7,912 bases of DNA from Nitriliruptoraceae bacterium (GCA_007117945.1 SKTN01000131.1:1-7912), one strand, 5' to 3'; shown: positions 1 through 5,655, numbered from the stretch's first letter. A program made the numbers and translations. The notes: a model not told the origin generated them from the letters alone.

Positions 1-2
1 AG

Positions 3-248
3 GGACTGGTCGGCTCGATCGAGGCCGCTGACGCGATGGTCAAGGCGGCCAACGTGACCCTGATCGGCAAGGAGCAGATCGGTGGCGGCTACGTCACCGT
101 GATGGTCCGCGGCGACGTCGGCGCGGTGAAGGCCGCTACCGACGCCGGTGCAGCCGCCGCCGGCCGGGTCGGCGAGCTGGTCAGCGTCCACGTCATCCCC
201 CGCCCCCACGGCGATGTCGAGGCGATCCTGCCGAGCGTCGAGGGCTGA
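3..248 (+). CDS. BMC-domain hexameric shell protein, PduA/EutM type (5' end outside window)
   Basis: This is the last 81 codons of a small shell protein that forms the hexagonal tiles of a bacterial microcompartment facet. The visible part holds nearly the whole single BMC domain. It includes EAADAMVKAANV, the IGGGYVTVMVRGDVGAVK strand-turn-helix segment and the ending VHVIPRPHGDVEAILP, all closely like PduA and EutM. The family is usually about 90-97 residues, so only some 10-15 N-terminal residues should be missing. The frame is open from base 3 to the TGA at 246-248. An internal ATG at 36 lies within the conserved helix and is not the start. The gene is followed 71 bases later by eutT in the same direction, which supports one BMC operon. 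PduA, EutM and related hexamers cannot be told apart by sequence alone, so no symbol is given. The family call is very secure. Confidence 0.93.
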   Translation, partial: GLVGSIEAADAMVKAANVTLIGKEQIGGGYVTVMVRGDVGAVKAATDAGAAAAGRVGELVSVHVIPRPHGDVEAILPSVEG

Positions 249-304
249 GCCCGCACCGGCCGACGGCGTGCCGACGGCGGCGCGCCGGACGCGGCTGCGC
301 TCCC

Positions 305-316
305 AGGAGGAGGTGA
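305..316 (+). promoter_or_regulatory. Strong ribosome-binding site of eutT
   Basis: AGGAGGAGGTGA contains a full AGGAGGTGA anti-Shine-Dalgarno match and ends three bases before the GTG at 320. It fixes that GTG as the eutT start and suggests high translation. Confidence 0.75.
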
Positions 317-319
317 ACG

Positions 320-1177
320 GTGCCGATCGTGACCGAGGCCGAGCTGCGCGAGCAGCTCGGGGTTCCCCGGCGTGGCGCCGTGCTGGCCGTGCCCGCGGGC
401 GCGCGCCTCACCCCCGCCGCCGACGACCTCGTGCGGGCCTGGGAACTGGAGCTCGCCGAGGCCGGGGGAGTGGACGCAGCCGCTGGGCCCACCAGCGGCC
501 GCGAGCCACCCCTCCCGGGAACCGGCCGCGAGCCCCCCGCCGCGGGGACGCCATCCCGGGCCACGGGTCAGGCGTGGGACCGCCCCGGACGGTTCCCGGT
601 GGTGTTCGAGGGCGAGGTGCCCACCTGCCACAGCTGTGGGAGCGCGGTCCGGGACAAGCCGAGCCATCTCACCCAGCTCGACGCCCACCGCTTCGCACCC
701 AAGACCGATCCGCGGATCCGGCTGCGGGGGCGCCTCGACAGCCTCCACGCCCTTACCCTGGCGGTGGCGGCACGGGCCCGCGGCGAGGGCTACACCGACA
801 CCGCCGGCCACCTCGACACCCTGGCGGCCTACTGCCGGGAGCTGTTGGCGGCGGAGTACCACGCCCGCGCGCCGGGTGCGCTCGCCCTCGCGGGTCTGGA
901 CGAGGCCACGATCCACCACGCCAGCCACCACCCCCAGGAGGCCGTCGGCCTGCCGCACCTGGTCCCCGACGCCACCCACCCGGAGACCCTCCACTGGCTC
1001 AACGTCCTGCGCTGTCAGGTCCGGGAGGCGGAGGTGCTGGTGCTGGACGCCTACCCCCCCGAACGGGACCACACCGAGGTGGCACGTGGCCTGGCGCGGG
1101 CCGTCAACCGGCTCTCCAGCGGGGTCTACGTGCTGGAACTGCGCCTGGCTGCCGCGATCGACGGAGGTGACCGGTGA
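320..1177 (+). CDS. eutT: EutT-type cob(I)alamin adenosyltransferase
   Basis: EutT transfers the adenosyl group of ATP to reduced cobalamin, making the cofactor of ethanolamine ammonia-lyase and related B12 enzymes. The 285-aa product aligns with enteric EutT over its length. Residues 1-50 are the small N-terminal domain (IVTEAEL, GARLTPAADDLV). Residues about 51-98 are an Ala/Pro/Gly-rich linker longer than in enteric EutT. CHSC at 103-106 is the metal-site region. The adenosyltransferase core follows, with KTDPRIRLRGRLDSLHAL (128-145), HLVPDATH (213-220), LNVLRCQVREAE (227-238) and AVNRLSSGVYVLEL (261-274). The Salmonella enzyme has a His-X11-Cys-Cys-X2-Cys motif. Here only the CX2C pair remains, with Thr in place of the first Cys and no His at the matching position. 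The stop overlaps the eutJ start by four bases (GTGA). The family call is secure, while metal use is inferred. Confidence 0.9.
   Translation: MPIVTEAELREQLGVPRRGAVLAVPAGARLTPAADDLVRAWELELAEAGGVDAAAGPTSGREPPLPGTGREPPAAGTPSRATGQAWDRPGRFPVVFEGEVPTCHSCGSAVRDKPSHLTQLDAHRFAPKTDPRIRLRGRLDSLHALTLAVAARARGEGYTDTAGHLDTLAAYCRELLAAEYHARAPGALALAGLDEATIHHASHHPQEAVGLPHLVPDATHPETLHWLNVLRCQVREAEVLVLDAYPPERDHTEVARGLARAVNRLSSGVYVLELRLAAAIDGGDR
497..550 (+). repeat. Tandem 27-base repeat coding the EutT linker
   Basis: Two adjacent 27-base units encode GREPPLPGT and GREPPAAGT (EutT residues 60-68 and 69-77). They keep the reading frame and lie in the low-complexity linker between the N-terminal domain and the catalytic core. 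This looks like a local duplication that lengthened the linker. Confidence 0.6.
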
Positions 1178-2088
1178 GCGACGCACCCCAGCCGCCGATC
1201 GAGCCCACCCACCCACCGATCCGGCCGACCCTCGCACCGGAGGAGCTGCTCGCCGCAGCTGACCGTGCGCTGCGTGCCGGGATCGCGCCTGCGGCACCGG
1301 GCGATGTCCACGTCGGTGTGGACCTCGGCACGGCCTACGTGGTGGTGGCGGCCGTGGACGATCGTGGCAGCCCGCTGGCCGTGGCCTCCCGGTTCGCCTC
1401 CGTGGTCCGTGACGGGGTGGTGGTGGACTTCGCCGGTGCCGTCGCCCTGGTGCGCGAGCTGGTGGCCGAGGTGGAGGCCCGGCTCGGGCGGGAGCTGGTC
1501 ACCGCAGCCACCACCTACCCCCCCGGTGTCGCGCTGTCGGAGGTTCGCGCCTGTCGCTACGTCGTGGAGGGCGCGGGGCTGGTCTGCACCCGCCTGGTGG
1601 ACGAACCCACCGCTGCCAACGCGGTGCTCCAGATCCGTGACGGTGCCGTGGTCGACATCGGTGGTGGCACCACGGGCATCGCGGTGCTGGCCGACGGCGA
1701 GGTCGTGGCCGTCGAGGACGAGGCCACGGGGGGCACCCACGTCAGCCTGGTCATCGCCGGTCACCACGGCATCACCCTCGAGGAGGCCGAGGCCCGCAAG
1801 ACCGATCCCGCGCAGCAGGGCGAGCTGCTCGGCGTGGTCCGGCCGGTGTTCGACAAGATCGCCACGATCGTCGCCCGCCACCTCGACGCCCACGAGGTGC
1901 ACACCGTCCACGTCGTGGGTGGGACGGCGGCGTTCCCCGGCATCGAGGTGGTGCTGGCCGCACGTACCGGGCTCACCGTCGAGGTCAGCCCCCACCCCCT
2001 ACTGGTCACCCCGCTGGGTGTCGCCCTGCACGATCCGGGCGGCGCCGCGGCACACCTGCACGAACCCCTGGAGGTCCGACATGGCTGA
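1174..2088 (+). CDS. eutJ: EutJ family protein, Hsp70/actin-fold ATPase-like
   Basis: EutJ is a conserved EUT-operon protein with an Hsp70/FtsA/actin-like nucleotide-binding fold. A chaperone or assembly role is usually suggested, but its function is not well established. The three nucleotide-binding signatures can be read in order: phosphate-1 loop VGVDLGTAYVVV (about 47-58), phosphate-2 loop VVDIGGGTTGIAV (about 159-171) and adenosine motif HVVGGTAAFPGIE (about 246-258). VDEPTAANAVL (142-152) is also typical of the family. The product is 304 aa, somewhat longer than enteric EutJ (about 280). The excess lies in a Pro-rich N-terminus and a short C-terminal tail, GAAAHLHEPL. The GTG start overlaps the eutT stop and is preceded by GGAGGTGA at 1163-1170. 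The stop lies eight bases inside the next gene. Both overlaps indicate translational coupling within the microcompartment operon. Confidence 0.88.
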   Translation: MSDAPQPPIEPTHPPIRPTLAPEELLAAADRALRAGIAPAAPGDVHVGVDLGTAYVVVAAVDDRGSPLAVASRFASVVRDGVVVDFAGAVALVRELVAEVEARLGRELVTAATTYPPGVALSEVRACRYVVEGAGLVCTRLVDEPTAANAVLQIRDGAVVDIGGGTTGIAVLADGEVVAVEDEATGGTHVSLVIAGHHGITLEEAEARKTDPAQQGELLGVVRPVFDKIATIVARHLDAHEVHTVHVVGGTAAFPGIEVVLAARTGLTVEVSPHPLLVTPLGVALHDPGGAAAHLHEPLEVRHG

Positions 2089-2707
2089 CGGCTTCGACCT
2101 GCGCGCGTACTGCTATCTGGATCGGATGCAGCCGCAGTACGCCGCCTTCACGGGCACGATCACCCAGGGGGATCTGCCCATCGAGGGGATGGCGAGCCTG
2201 TACGTGGAGATGGCCCCGGGCAACTGGGTGTTCCGCATCGTCGACGTGGCGGTGAAGGCCACCGACGCCAAACCCGGGGCCCAGATCGTCGAGCGCGAGT
2301 TCGGCATGTTCGAGCTGCACTCCCCGTCCCAGGCTGATGTCCAGCGTGCCGGCGAGGTGGTGCTCGCCGAGCTCGGGCTGGACGTCGCACGGCGGATCAA
2401 GCCGGAGATCGCCTCCATGCAGGTGATCACCAACGTCGATCCCTACCAGGCGCAGCTGCTCAACCGCTTCACCAAGGGGTCGATGCTGGTCGCGGGGGAG
2501 ACCATGCTGGTGCTCGAGTGCGCACCCGCGGCCTACATCAACCTCGCCGCGAACGAGGCGGAGAAGGCCGCGCCCGTCAACCTGATGCACATCACCTCGG
2601 TGGGTCGCTTCGGTCGTCTGTGGATGGCGGGCTCGGAGGCCGACATCCTGGCGGCACGGGACGCGGCGGTCACCGCCATCGAGTCCATTGAGGGCCGCAC
2701 GGCCTGA
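2081..2707 (+). CDS. Tandem-BMC (trimer-forming) shell protein, RMM-like
   Basis: The product is 208 aa and carries two BMC-like domains in one chain, at about 36-104 and 108-206, as in BMC-T proteins that form pseudohexameric trimers. The first has VFRIVDVAVKATDAKPGAQ and FGMFELHSPSQADVQRAGEV. The second has IKPEIASMQVITNVDPYQAQL, LLNRFTKGSML, GETMLVLECAPAAYINLA, NEAEKAA, and GRLWMAGSEADILAARDA. The layout and the opening YCYLDRMQPQYAAF, as I recall the family, fit the tandem shell protein of Rhodococcus/Mycobacterium microcompartment loci (MSM0275 type) rather than EutL or PduB. GGAGGT at 2070-2075 lies five bases before the ATG. The gene overlaps the eutJ end by eight bases and is followed ten bases later by the next start. 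It would form a shell tile, possibly with a larger pore than the hexamers. The BMC-T call is firm and the RMM affinity is by recalled similarity. Confidence 0.85.
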   Translation: MADGFDLRAYCYLDRMQPQYAAFTGTITQGDLPIEGMASLYVEMAPGNWVFRIVDVAVKATDAKPGAQIVEREFGMFELHSPSQADVQRAGEVVLAELGLDVARRIKPEIASMQVITNVDPYQAQLLNRFTKGSMLVAGETMLVLECAPAAYINLAANEAEKAAPVNLMHITSVGRFGRLWMAGSEADILAARDAAVTAIESIEGRTA

Positions 2708-2712
2708 GGAGG
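2707..2712 (+). promoter_or_regulatory. Ribosome-binding site choosing the ATG at 2718
   Basis: AGGAGG, beginning on the last base of the preceding stop codon, is five bases before the ATG at 2718. It favours that start over an in-frame ATG at 2688, which lies inside the upstream shell gene and would add ten residues not expected for the family. Confidence 0.65.
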
Positions 2713-2717
2713 CAGAC

Positions 2718-3149
2718 ATGGGTCGCCGCTTCATCACCGCCCGCGACATCGACGATCTGCTCGCCCGTGGCGAGCAGGAACTCACCGTCGATGACCACAC
2801 CACGCTGACCGACCTCGCCCGGGAGCACGCGCGGGACCGCGGGGTGCGCATCGTCGCTGCCGCCGCCCCCCGCGTCGCCGAGGGTGCGGTCGCGGAACGT
2901 CCCCCCACAGCGACCCAGGCGCCGGCCGCACCGCGCCGCTCCGACACCGTGACCAACCTGCCGCGGGACGCGGCCGGTGAGGTGTCGCCCGCCGCCGCGG
3001 CGCAGGCCGGTGCGCAGGAGGAGGGTGTGTCGCGCCGCCAGCTGCGCGCGGCGGTGCGCGCGGCGGTGATCGCGGAGCTCGGCACCACCCCGCCGGGCAT
3101 CGATGCGGCCATCGGCCGGGTGCTGGACCGGTTCGACGTCCGGGGCTGA
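2718..3149 (+). CDS. EutQ N-terminal-like protein without the cupin domain
   Basis: The 143-aa product matches the first part of EutQ in layout. It has a small N-terminal domain (FITARDIDDLLARGEQEL and TDLAREHARDRGVRI, residues 5-45; compare enteric EutQ LITANDI...ARGEQ... TPEAREVAELLGF). An Ala/Pro-rich linker follows at about 47-103. A short helical segment, RRQLRAAVRAAVIAELG then PPGIDAAIGRVLDRF (about 106-139), resembles the EutQ stretch just before its cupin. Enteric EutQ is about 230 aa and continues into a cupin domain with reported acetate kinase activity. Here the chain stops (TGA 3147-3149), and no cupin is encoded in any frame of the following 138 bases. The protein is therefore unlikely to be an enzyme. 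A role in shell or cargo attachment is my inference. It is the last gene of the operon, with a hairpin right after it. EutQ kinship is likely; the function is unknown. Confidence 0.75.
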   Translation: MGRRFITARDIDDLLARGEQELTVDDHTTLTDLAREHARDRGVRIVAAAAPRVAEGAVAERPPTATQAPAAPRRSDTVTNLPRDAAGEVSPAAAAQAGAQEEGVSRRQLRAAVRAAVIAELGTTPPGIDAAIGRVLDRFDVRG

Positions 3150-3155
3150 GCGCCG

Positions 3156-3177
3156 TCGACGGGCCGCGGTCCGTCGA
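3156..3177 (+). terminator. Candidate terminator hairpin after the BMC operon
   Basis: TCGACGG and CCGTCGA form a seven-pair stem, with one further G-U pair possible, around a CCGCGG loop. It begins seven bases after the stop of the last BMC gene. There is no U-run downstream, so it is not a textbook intrinsic terminator, though high-GC actinobacteria often lack the U-tract. Its place at an apparent operon end supports the call. Confidence 0.35.
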
Positions 3178-3180
3178 GGG

Positions 3181-3240
3181 GGTTCCCACGGTTCCCACCG
3201 TCCGGGGCGCCGTGCGCGTGCAGGCTGGTTACGGTTCCCG
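3181..3240 (+). repeat. Direct repeats GGTTCCCAC upstream of the first rhodanese gene
   Basis: GGTTCCCAC occurs twice back to back (3181-3189 and 3190-3198), and GGTTCCCG recurs at 3233-3240. The copies lie 48-107 bases before the GTG start at 3288, in the intergenic stretch where a promoter is expected. They could be an operator or only local duplication. No convincing -35/-10 pair was found nearby. Confidence 0.4.
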
Positions 3241-3287
3241 ACCCACCGCACCCCAGACCGCTGCCGTGCCACACCCGGAGCCCACCC

Positions 3288-3926
3288 GTGTCCGAGCTGA
3301 CCACCACCGCCCTCCACCACGACCCCACTCGTGCCGACCCCTCCCGTGACGATCCGGCACCCGGTGGGGAGTCCGCCGGTACCAGCCAGAGGGCCGCGAC
3401 CCCCCTCGACGTCGGCACCCTGCAGGACCGTCTCGAGGAGGTGGTCGTGGTCGACGTGCGGACCCCGGGGGAGTTCGAGGGGGTGCACATCCCCGGTGCC
3501 TGGAACCTGCCCCTGGATGAGCTCGGTGAGCGGGCGGACGACGTCCGCGCCCTGCTCGAGCATGGCCAGGAGGTCGTGCTGACCTGCCGGACCCAGAACC
3601 GGTCCGCCCAGGCGCAGGCGCTGCTGAGCGAGGCCGGCCTGCCCTCCCTGCCGATCCTGGTCGGCGGGGTGGTGGCGTGGGAGCAGGCGGGCGCTGCGGT
3701 CGTGCGGGACGTGGTGCGCTGGGACCTGGAGCGCCAGGTCCGGCTGGTGGCGGGCAGCATCGTCCTGCTGTCGATCCTGGTGAGCATCTGGTTCCCGGCC
3801 GCGCGTGTCGTCGCCGGCTTCGTCGGCGCGGGCCTGGTGTTCGCAGCGGTCTCCAACACCTGCACGATGGCCCTGCTGCTGCAGAAGCTGCCCTACAACC
3901 GTCCGCACGGTCCGCGCGTGCGCTAG
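3288..3926 (+). CDS. Rhodanese-domain membrane protein with DUF2892 (YgaP-like), copy 1
   Basis: The 212-aa product has three parts. A disordered Asp/Pro-rich N-terminal tail covers about residues 1-37. A rhodanese domain covers about 38-140 (VVDVRTPGEFEGVHIPGAWNLP, active loop CRTQNRS at 100-106, Cys100 as sulfur acceptor). The C-terminal DUF2892 part has two membrane helices (about 151-170 and 174-197) ending in NTCTMALLLQKLPYNR, very like E. coli YgaP. Such proteins carry a persulfide on the Cys and sit on the cytoplasmic face of the inner membrane; their physiological role is poorly defined. The loop has Gln where CxxGxR-type rhodaneses usually have Gly. GTG 3288 is chosen because GGAG at 3277-3280 precedes it and copy 2 begins the same way. 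It lies 138 bases after the BMC operon, with a hairpin between, so it is probably a separate unit. Confidence 0.9.
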   Translation: MSELTTTALHHDPTRADPSRDDPAPGGESAGTSQRAATPLDVGTLQDRLEEVVVVDVRTPGEFEGVHIPGAWNLPLDELGERADDVRALLEHGQEVVLTCRTQNRSAQAQALLSEAGLPSLPILVGGVVAWEQAGAAVVRDVVRWDLERQVRLVAGSIVLLSILVSIWFPAARVVAGFVGAGLVFAAVSNTCTMALLLQKLPYNRPHGPRVR

Positions 3927-3957
3927 ACCCGACCGTCCCCGCGGCGGTACCCGGCTG

Positions 3958-3998
3958 CTTGCGTGGGGGGCGGCGGACCCGCAAGATGGGGGACCGCC
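3958..3998 (+). other. Two overlapping, mutually exclusive hairpins
   Basis: CTTGCG (3958-3963) pairs with CGCAAG (3980-3985). Alternatively GGCGG-A-CCC (3972-3980) pairs with GGG-A-CCGCC (3990-3998). The two share bases and cannot form together. They lie between the first rhodanese gene and the hemerythrin-like gene, and may act as a terminator or a leader structure. In such GC-rich DNA they may also be chance. Confidence 0.25.
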
Positions 3999-4029
3999 GT
4001 GCGGCACGCCCAGCCTGGGAGCAGCCCCG

Positions 4030-4500
4030 ATGCCGAACGACACCTCCTCCGAACCCCGCCTCTCGATCTCCGAGGGGGACAGGGCCGCCTCCACGCGACG
4101 GCGTGAGGCGCTGCACCGCGCGGTGACGGAGCTGGGTGCCGAGCTCGACGCCCTCGAGGCGGCAGCGGCGCCCGACGGCGAACGCTTCGCGCAGGCCCTG
4201 CGGGACCTGCTGGCGACCCTGGAGCAGCACGTGGAGGAGGCGGACGCGCCCGAGGGCCTGCTCCAGCAGATCATCGAGGTCGCCCCCTGGTTCGGTCCCC
4301 GGGTCGAGCAGTTGCGTTCGGAACATGACGTCCTCAACGGGCAGGCACGCACCCTGTTGGAGCAGGTGGCAGCGGGACGGGAACTCGAGCAGGCGCTCGG
4401 CGCGGCCCGGGAGCTGTGCGCGCAGGTGGACGACCACCGTCACCGCGGCACGACCCTGCTCATCGACGCCTACATGCTGGACATCCCCGAGGGTGACTGA
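4030..4500 (+). CDS. Putative hemerythrin-like (HHE) helical protein
   Basis: The 156-aa product is soluble, almost all alpha-helical by composition, and has His and acidic residues spaced along the helices in the manner of HHE cation-binding domains. These are LHRAV (His29), LEQHVEEAD (His67 with nearby acidic residues), LRSEHDVL (His99) and DDHRHRG (His136, His138) followed by LLIDAYMLDI. Proteins of this fold bind a di-iron centre for oxygen or redox sensing or for iron handling. The ligand spacing is not canonical (no clean HxxxE), so metal binding is uncertain. The ATG at 4030 has GGGAG at 4017-4021 before it. Upstream in-frame codons overlap the rhodanese gene in another frame and are not used. 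The gene follows copy 1 of the rhodanese by 103 bases and converges on the hydrolase gene. A generic coiled helical protein is the main alternative. Confidence 0.55.
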   Translation: MPNDTSSEPRLSISEGDRAASTRRREALHRAVTELGAELDALEAAAAPDGERFAQALRDLLATLEQHVEEADAPEGLLQQIIEVAPWFGPRVEQLRSEHDVLNGQARTLLEQVAAGRELEQALGAARELCAQVDDHRHRGTTLLIDAYMLDIPEGD

Positions 4501-4516
4501 GCTGGTGGCTGCTCAG
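4497..4516. terminator. Candidate bidirectional terminator at convergent stops
   Basis: CTGAGC and GCTCAG form a six-pair stem around an eight-base loop. The TGA stops of the two convergent genes lie in the two arms, so the hairpin would serve both strands. There is no U-run. Part of the symmetry comes simply from having two opposed stop codons, so confidence is low. Confidence 0.25.
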
Positions 4517-5346
4517 CCGAGCACGCCCCGCAGCACCTCGGTGTACTCCGCCGGCCGGTGCAGGTAGGGGAAGTGGCCACCGTCGTGGAACGTGTGGACC
4601 GGCGCGGCGCCGTAGGTGGCCCGCAGGTCGGCCCGCAGTCCCTCGCTGAGCAGCGGGTCGTTGTCGGACTCCACGAGCTGCAGCGCGATGCCGTCCGGGG
4701 AAGGATCGGTGATCGGGAAGGGCTCGACCACGGTGTGGTACCGCGCCAGGAGGCGCTGTCGGAGTCCGGGCAGCTGGGCCTGCTCGGCCAGGTAGGCCGC
4801 GACCAGCGGGGCGTGCTGCGACGCGGGGAGCACCGTGCGGGTGTTGTTGTGGCGGAAGGCGGCGGCCACGACCCGCTCGGGTAGCCACCGGCCGACAGCC
4901 GCCCGCAGCCGGTGGGCCTGACGGAGGTGGTCGTTGGGCGGGAAGGTGTTGGCGAACACCGCCCGCTCGATCCGTCGCGGGTGGCGCTGGACGAGGTACT
5001 GGGCCAGGTAGCCGCCGAGGGAGGACCCGACCACCGCCGTGGTCGCGGCGCCGTGGGCATCGAGGATCCCGAGGATGCCTGCGGCCAGCTCCGACAGGCG
5101 GTGCACCGGTGGGTAGGTCACCGAGATCGTCCGGTGGGTCGGTGCCAGTGCCTCGAGCTGCTGCCACCAGATGTCGTACGCGCCCGCCATGCCGTGGAGG
5201 AACACCACGGTGCCCGGGCCATCGCCGAGCACGACATGGTCCCAGTCCTGGCCGTGCAGCGTCAGCCGTCGGACGGGTACCCGGGTGCGGAAGGCACGCA
5301 GACCCGCGACGACGGCCGGCTCGACGTCGGCGTAGAGCTCCTCCAT
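4513..5346 (-). CDS. Alpha/beta hydrolase, maspardin (SPG21)-like
   Basis: From the ATG at 5346 the product is 277 aa with a full alpha/beta-hydrolase core. It has an oxyanion-hole motif HGM (51-53), nucleophile elbow GSSLGG with Ser109 in GxSxG, a probable acid at Asp228 or Asp230 (ESDND), and catalytic His258 in GGHFPYLHRPAEY. The pattern of VVGSSLGGYLAQ, NTFPPND and GGHFPYL, and the short N-terminal part before the first strand, resemble eukaryotic maspardin and bacterial relatives. The substrate is unknown. The start is not settled. The ATG lacks a good ribosome-binding site, and the in-frame codons upstream encode a hydrophobic Ala-rich stretch that looks like a membrane anchor. In-frame GTG codons at 5397 and 5568 would give 294 or 351 aa. 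It is the only minus-strand gene, convergent with the hemerythrin-like gene and divergent from rhodanese copy 2. The fold call is secure. Confidence 0.85.
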   Translation of the reverse strand: MEELYADVEPAVVAGLRAFRTRVPVRRLTLHGQDWDHVVLGDGPGTVVFLHGMAGAYDIWWQQLEALAPTHRTISVTYPPVHRLSELAAGILGILDAHGAATTAVVGSSLGGYLAQYLVQRHPRRIERAVFANTFPPNDHLRQAHRLRAAVGRWLPERVVAAAFRHNNTRTVLPASQHAPLVAAYLAEQAQLPGLRQRLLARYHTVVEPFPITDPSPDGIALQLVESDNDPLLSEGLRADLRATYGAAPVHTFHDGGHFPYLHRPAEYTEVLRGVLG

Positions 5347-5582
5347 CGTGGCCCGCCGGGGCGGCAGCCGGTAGGCCGCGGCCAGGCCCGCGGCCACTGC
5401 CGCGCCCGTCGCGACAGCGGCTGGGTGACGGCGGATGGGTCCCCCGATCGACGGTCCAGGCGACCCTACCCCGGTGCGCCGGGCGGGTGCCGGCGCGCAG
5501 CAGGGCGTGGTCCCGGCGCTGCAGGTCCTCCTCGCGCCGTGGGACCTTCGACCGTGCGAGCGGCGCACACCGGCCTGCCCAG

Positions 5583-5610
5583 GGGAAATAGTCCGTACAT
5601 TCCGCGCGTT
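5583..5610 (+). promoter_or_regulatory. Candidate SigR/SigH-type (ECF) promoter of rhodanese copy 2
   Basis: GGGAAATA at 5583-5590 and CGTT at 5607-5610 are 16 bases apart. This is close to the actinobacterial thiol-stress sigma pattern GGGAAYA...CGTT (SigH of mycobacteria, SigR of streptomycetes). Transcription would start a few bases downstream, before the GTG at 5656 but too close to the in-frame ATG at 5614 for that codon to have a ribosome-binding site. A TACATT (-10-like) at 5596-5601 has no matching -35. Confidence 0.35.
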
Positions 5611-5643
5611 CGCATGACCGGACCGCACCCACCCGACGCTCCC

Positions 5644-5650
5644 GGAGGAG
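5644..5650 (+). promoter_or_regulatory. Ribosome-binding site choosing GTG 5656
   Basis: GGAGGAG five bases before GTG 5656 supports that start over the in-frame ATG at 5614, which has no Shine-Dalgarno sequence. The first residues (MSDTTT) also mirror those of copy 1 (MSELTTT). Confidence 0.65.
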
Positions 5651-5655
5651 TTCCC

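Larger units (their letters stand above)
5347..5655. other. Divergent intergenic region between the hydrolase and rhodanese copy 2
   Basis: These 309 bases lie between two divergent genes. The part next to the hydrolase (about 5347-5450) stays open in the hydrolase frame and encodes an Ala-rich hydrophobic segment after two Arg, so it may be the real N-terminus of that protein. The part next to the rhodanese holds the only AT-richer patch (about 5584-5602), with a candidate promoter, then a leader of some 40 bases and the ribosome-binding site. No further gene is seen. Confidence 0.5.

Noticed and set aside
259..278. Direct repeat GCCGACGGC twice, two bases apart, between the shell gene and eutT
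   Set aside because: It is short and built from common GC-rich words. With no other sign of an operator it is likely chance.
1174..2088. Reading the eutJ product as a DnaK chaperone or rod-shape protein MreB
   Set aside because: It has the same nucleotide-binding fold, but at 304 aa it lacks the DnaK substrate domain, and it lies between eutT and a shell gene, as EutJ would.
1265..2707. A 480-codon plus-strand frame joining a Trp/Pro/Arg-rich stretch to the tandem-BMC protein
   Set aside because: The first 272 codons are an out-of-frame reading of eutJ. The real shell gene starts at ATG 2081 with its own ribosome-binding site.
3805..4029. Upstream extension of the hemerythrin-like protein
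   Set aside because: It overlaps the DUF2892 part of rhodanese copy 1 in another frame and reads as Cys/Arg/Pro-rich noise. ATG 4030 has a suitable ribosome-binding site.
2006..4352. Overlapping long minus-strand open frames (619 and 560 codons)
   Set aside because: They run antisense across several well-supported genes and are Ser/Arg/Thr- or Gly-rich with no recognisable domain.
4912..5655. Upstream open extension of rhodanese copy 2
   Set aside because: Most of it is antisense to the hydrolase gene and has no domain. The strong ribosome-binding site at 5644-5650 and the match to copy 1 place the start at 5656.
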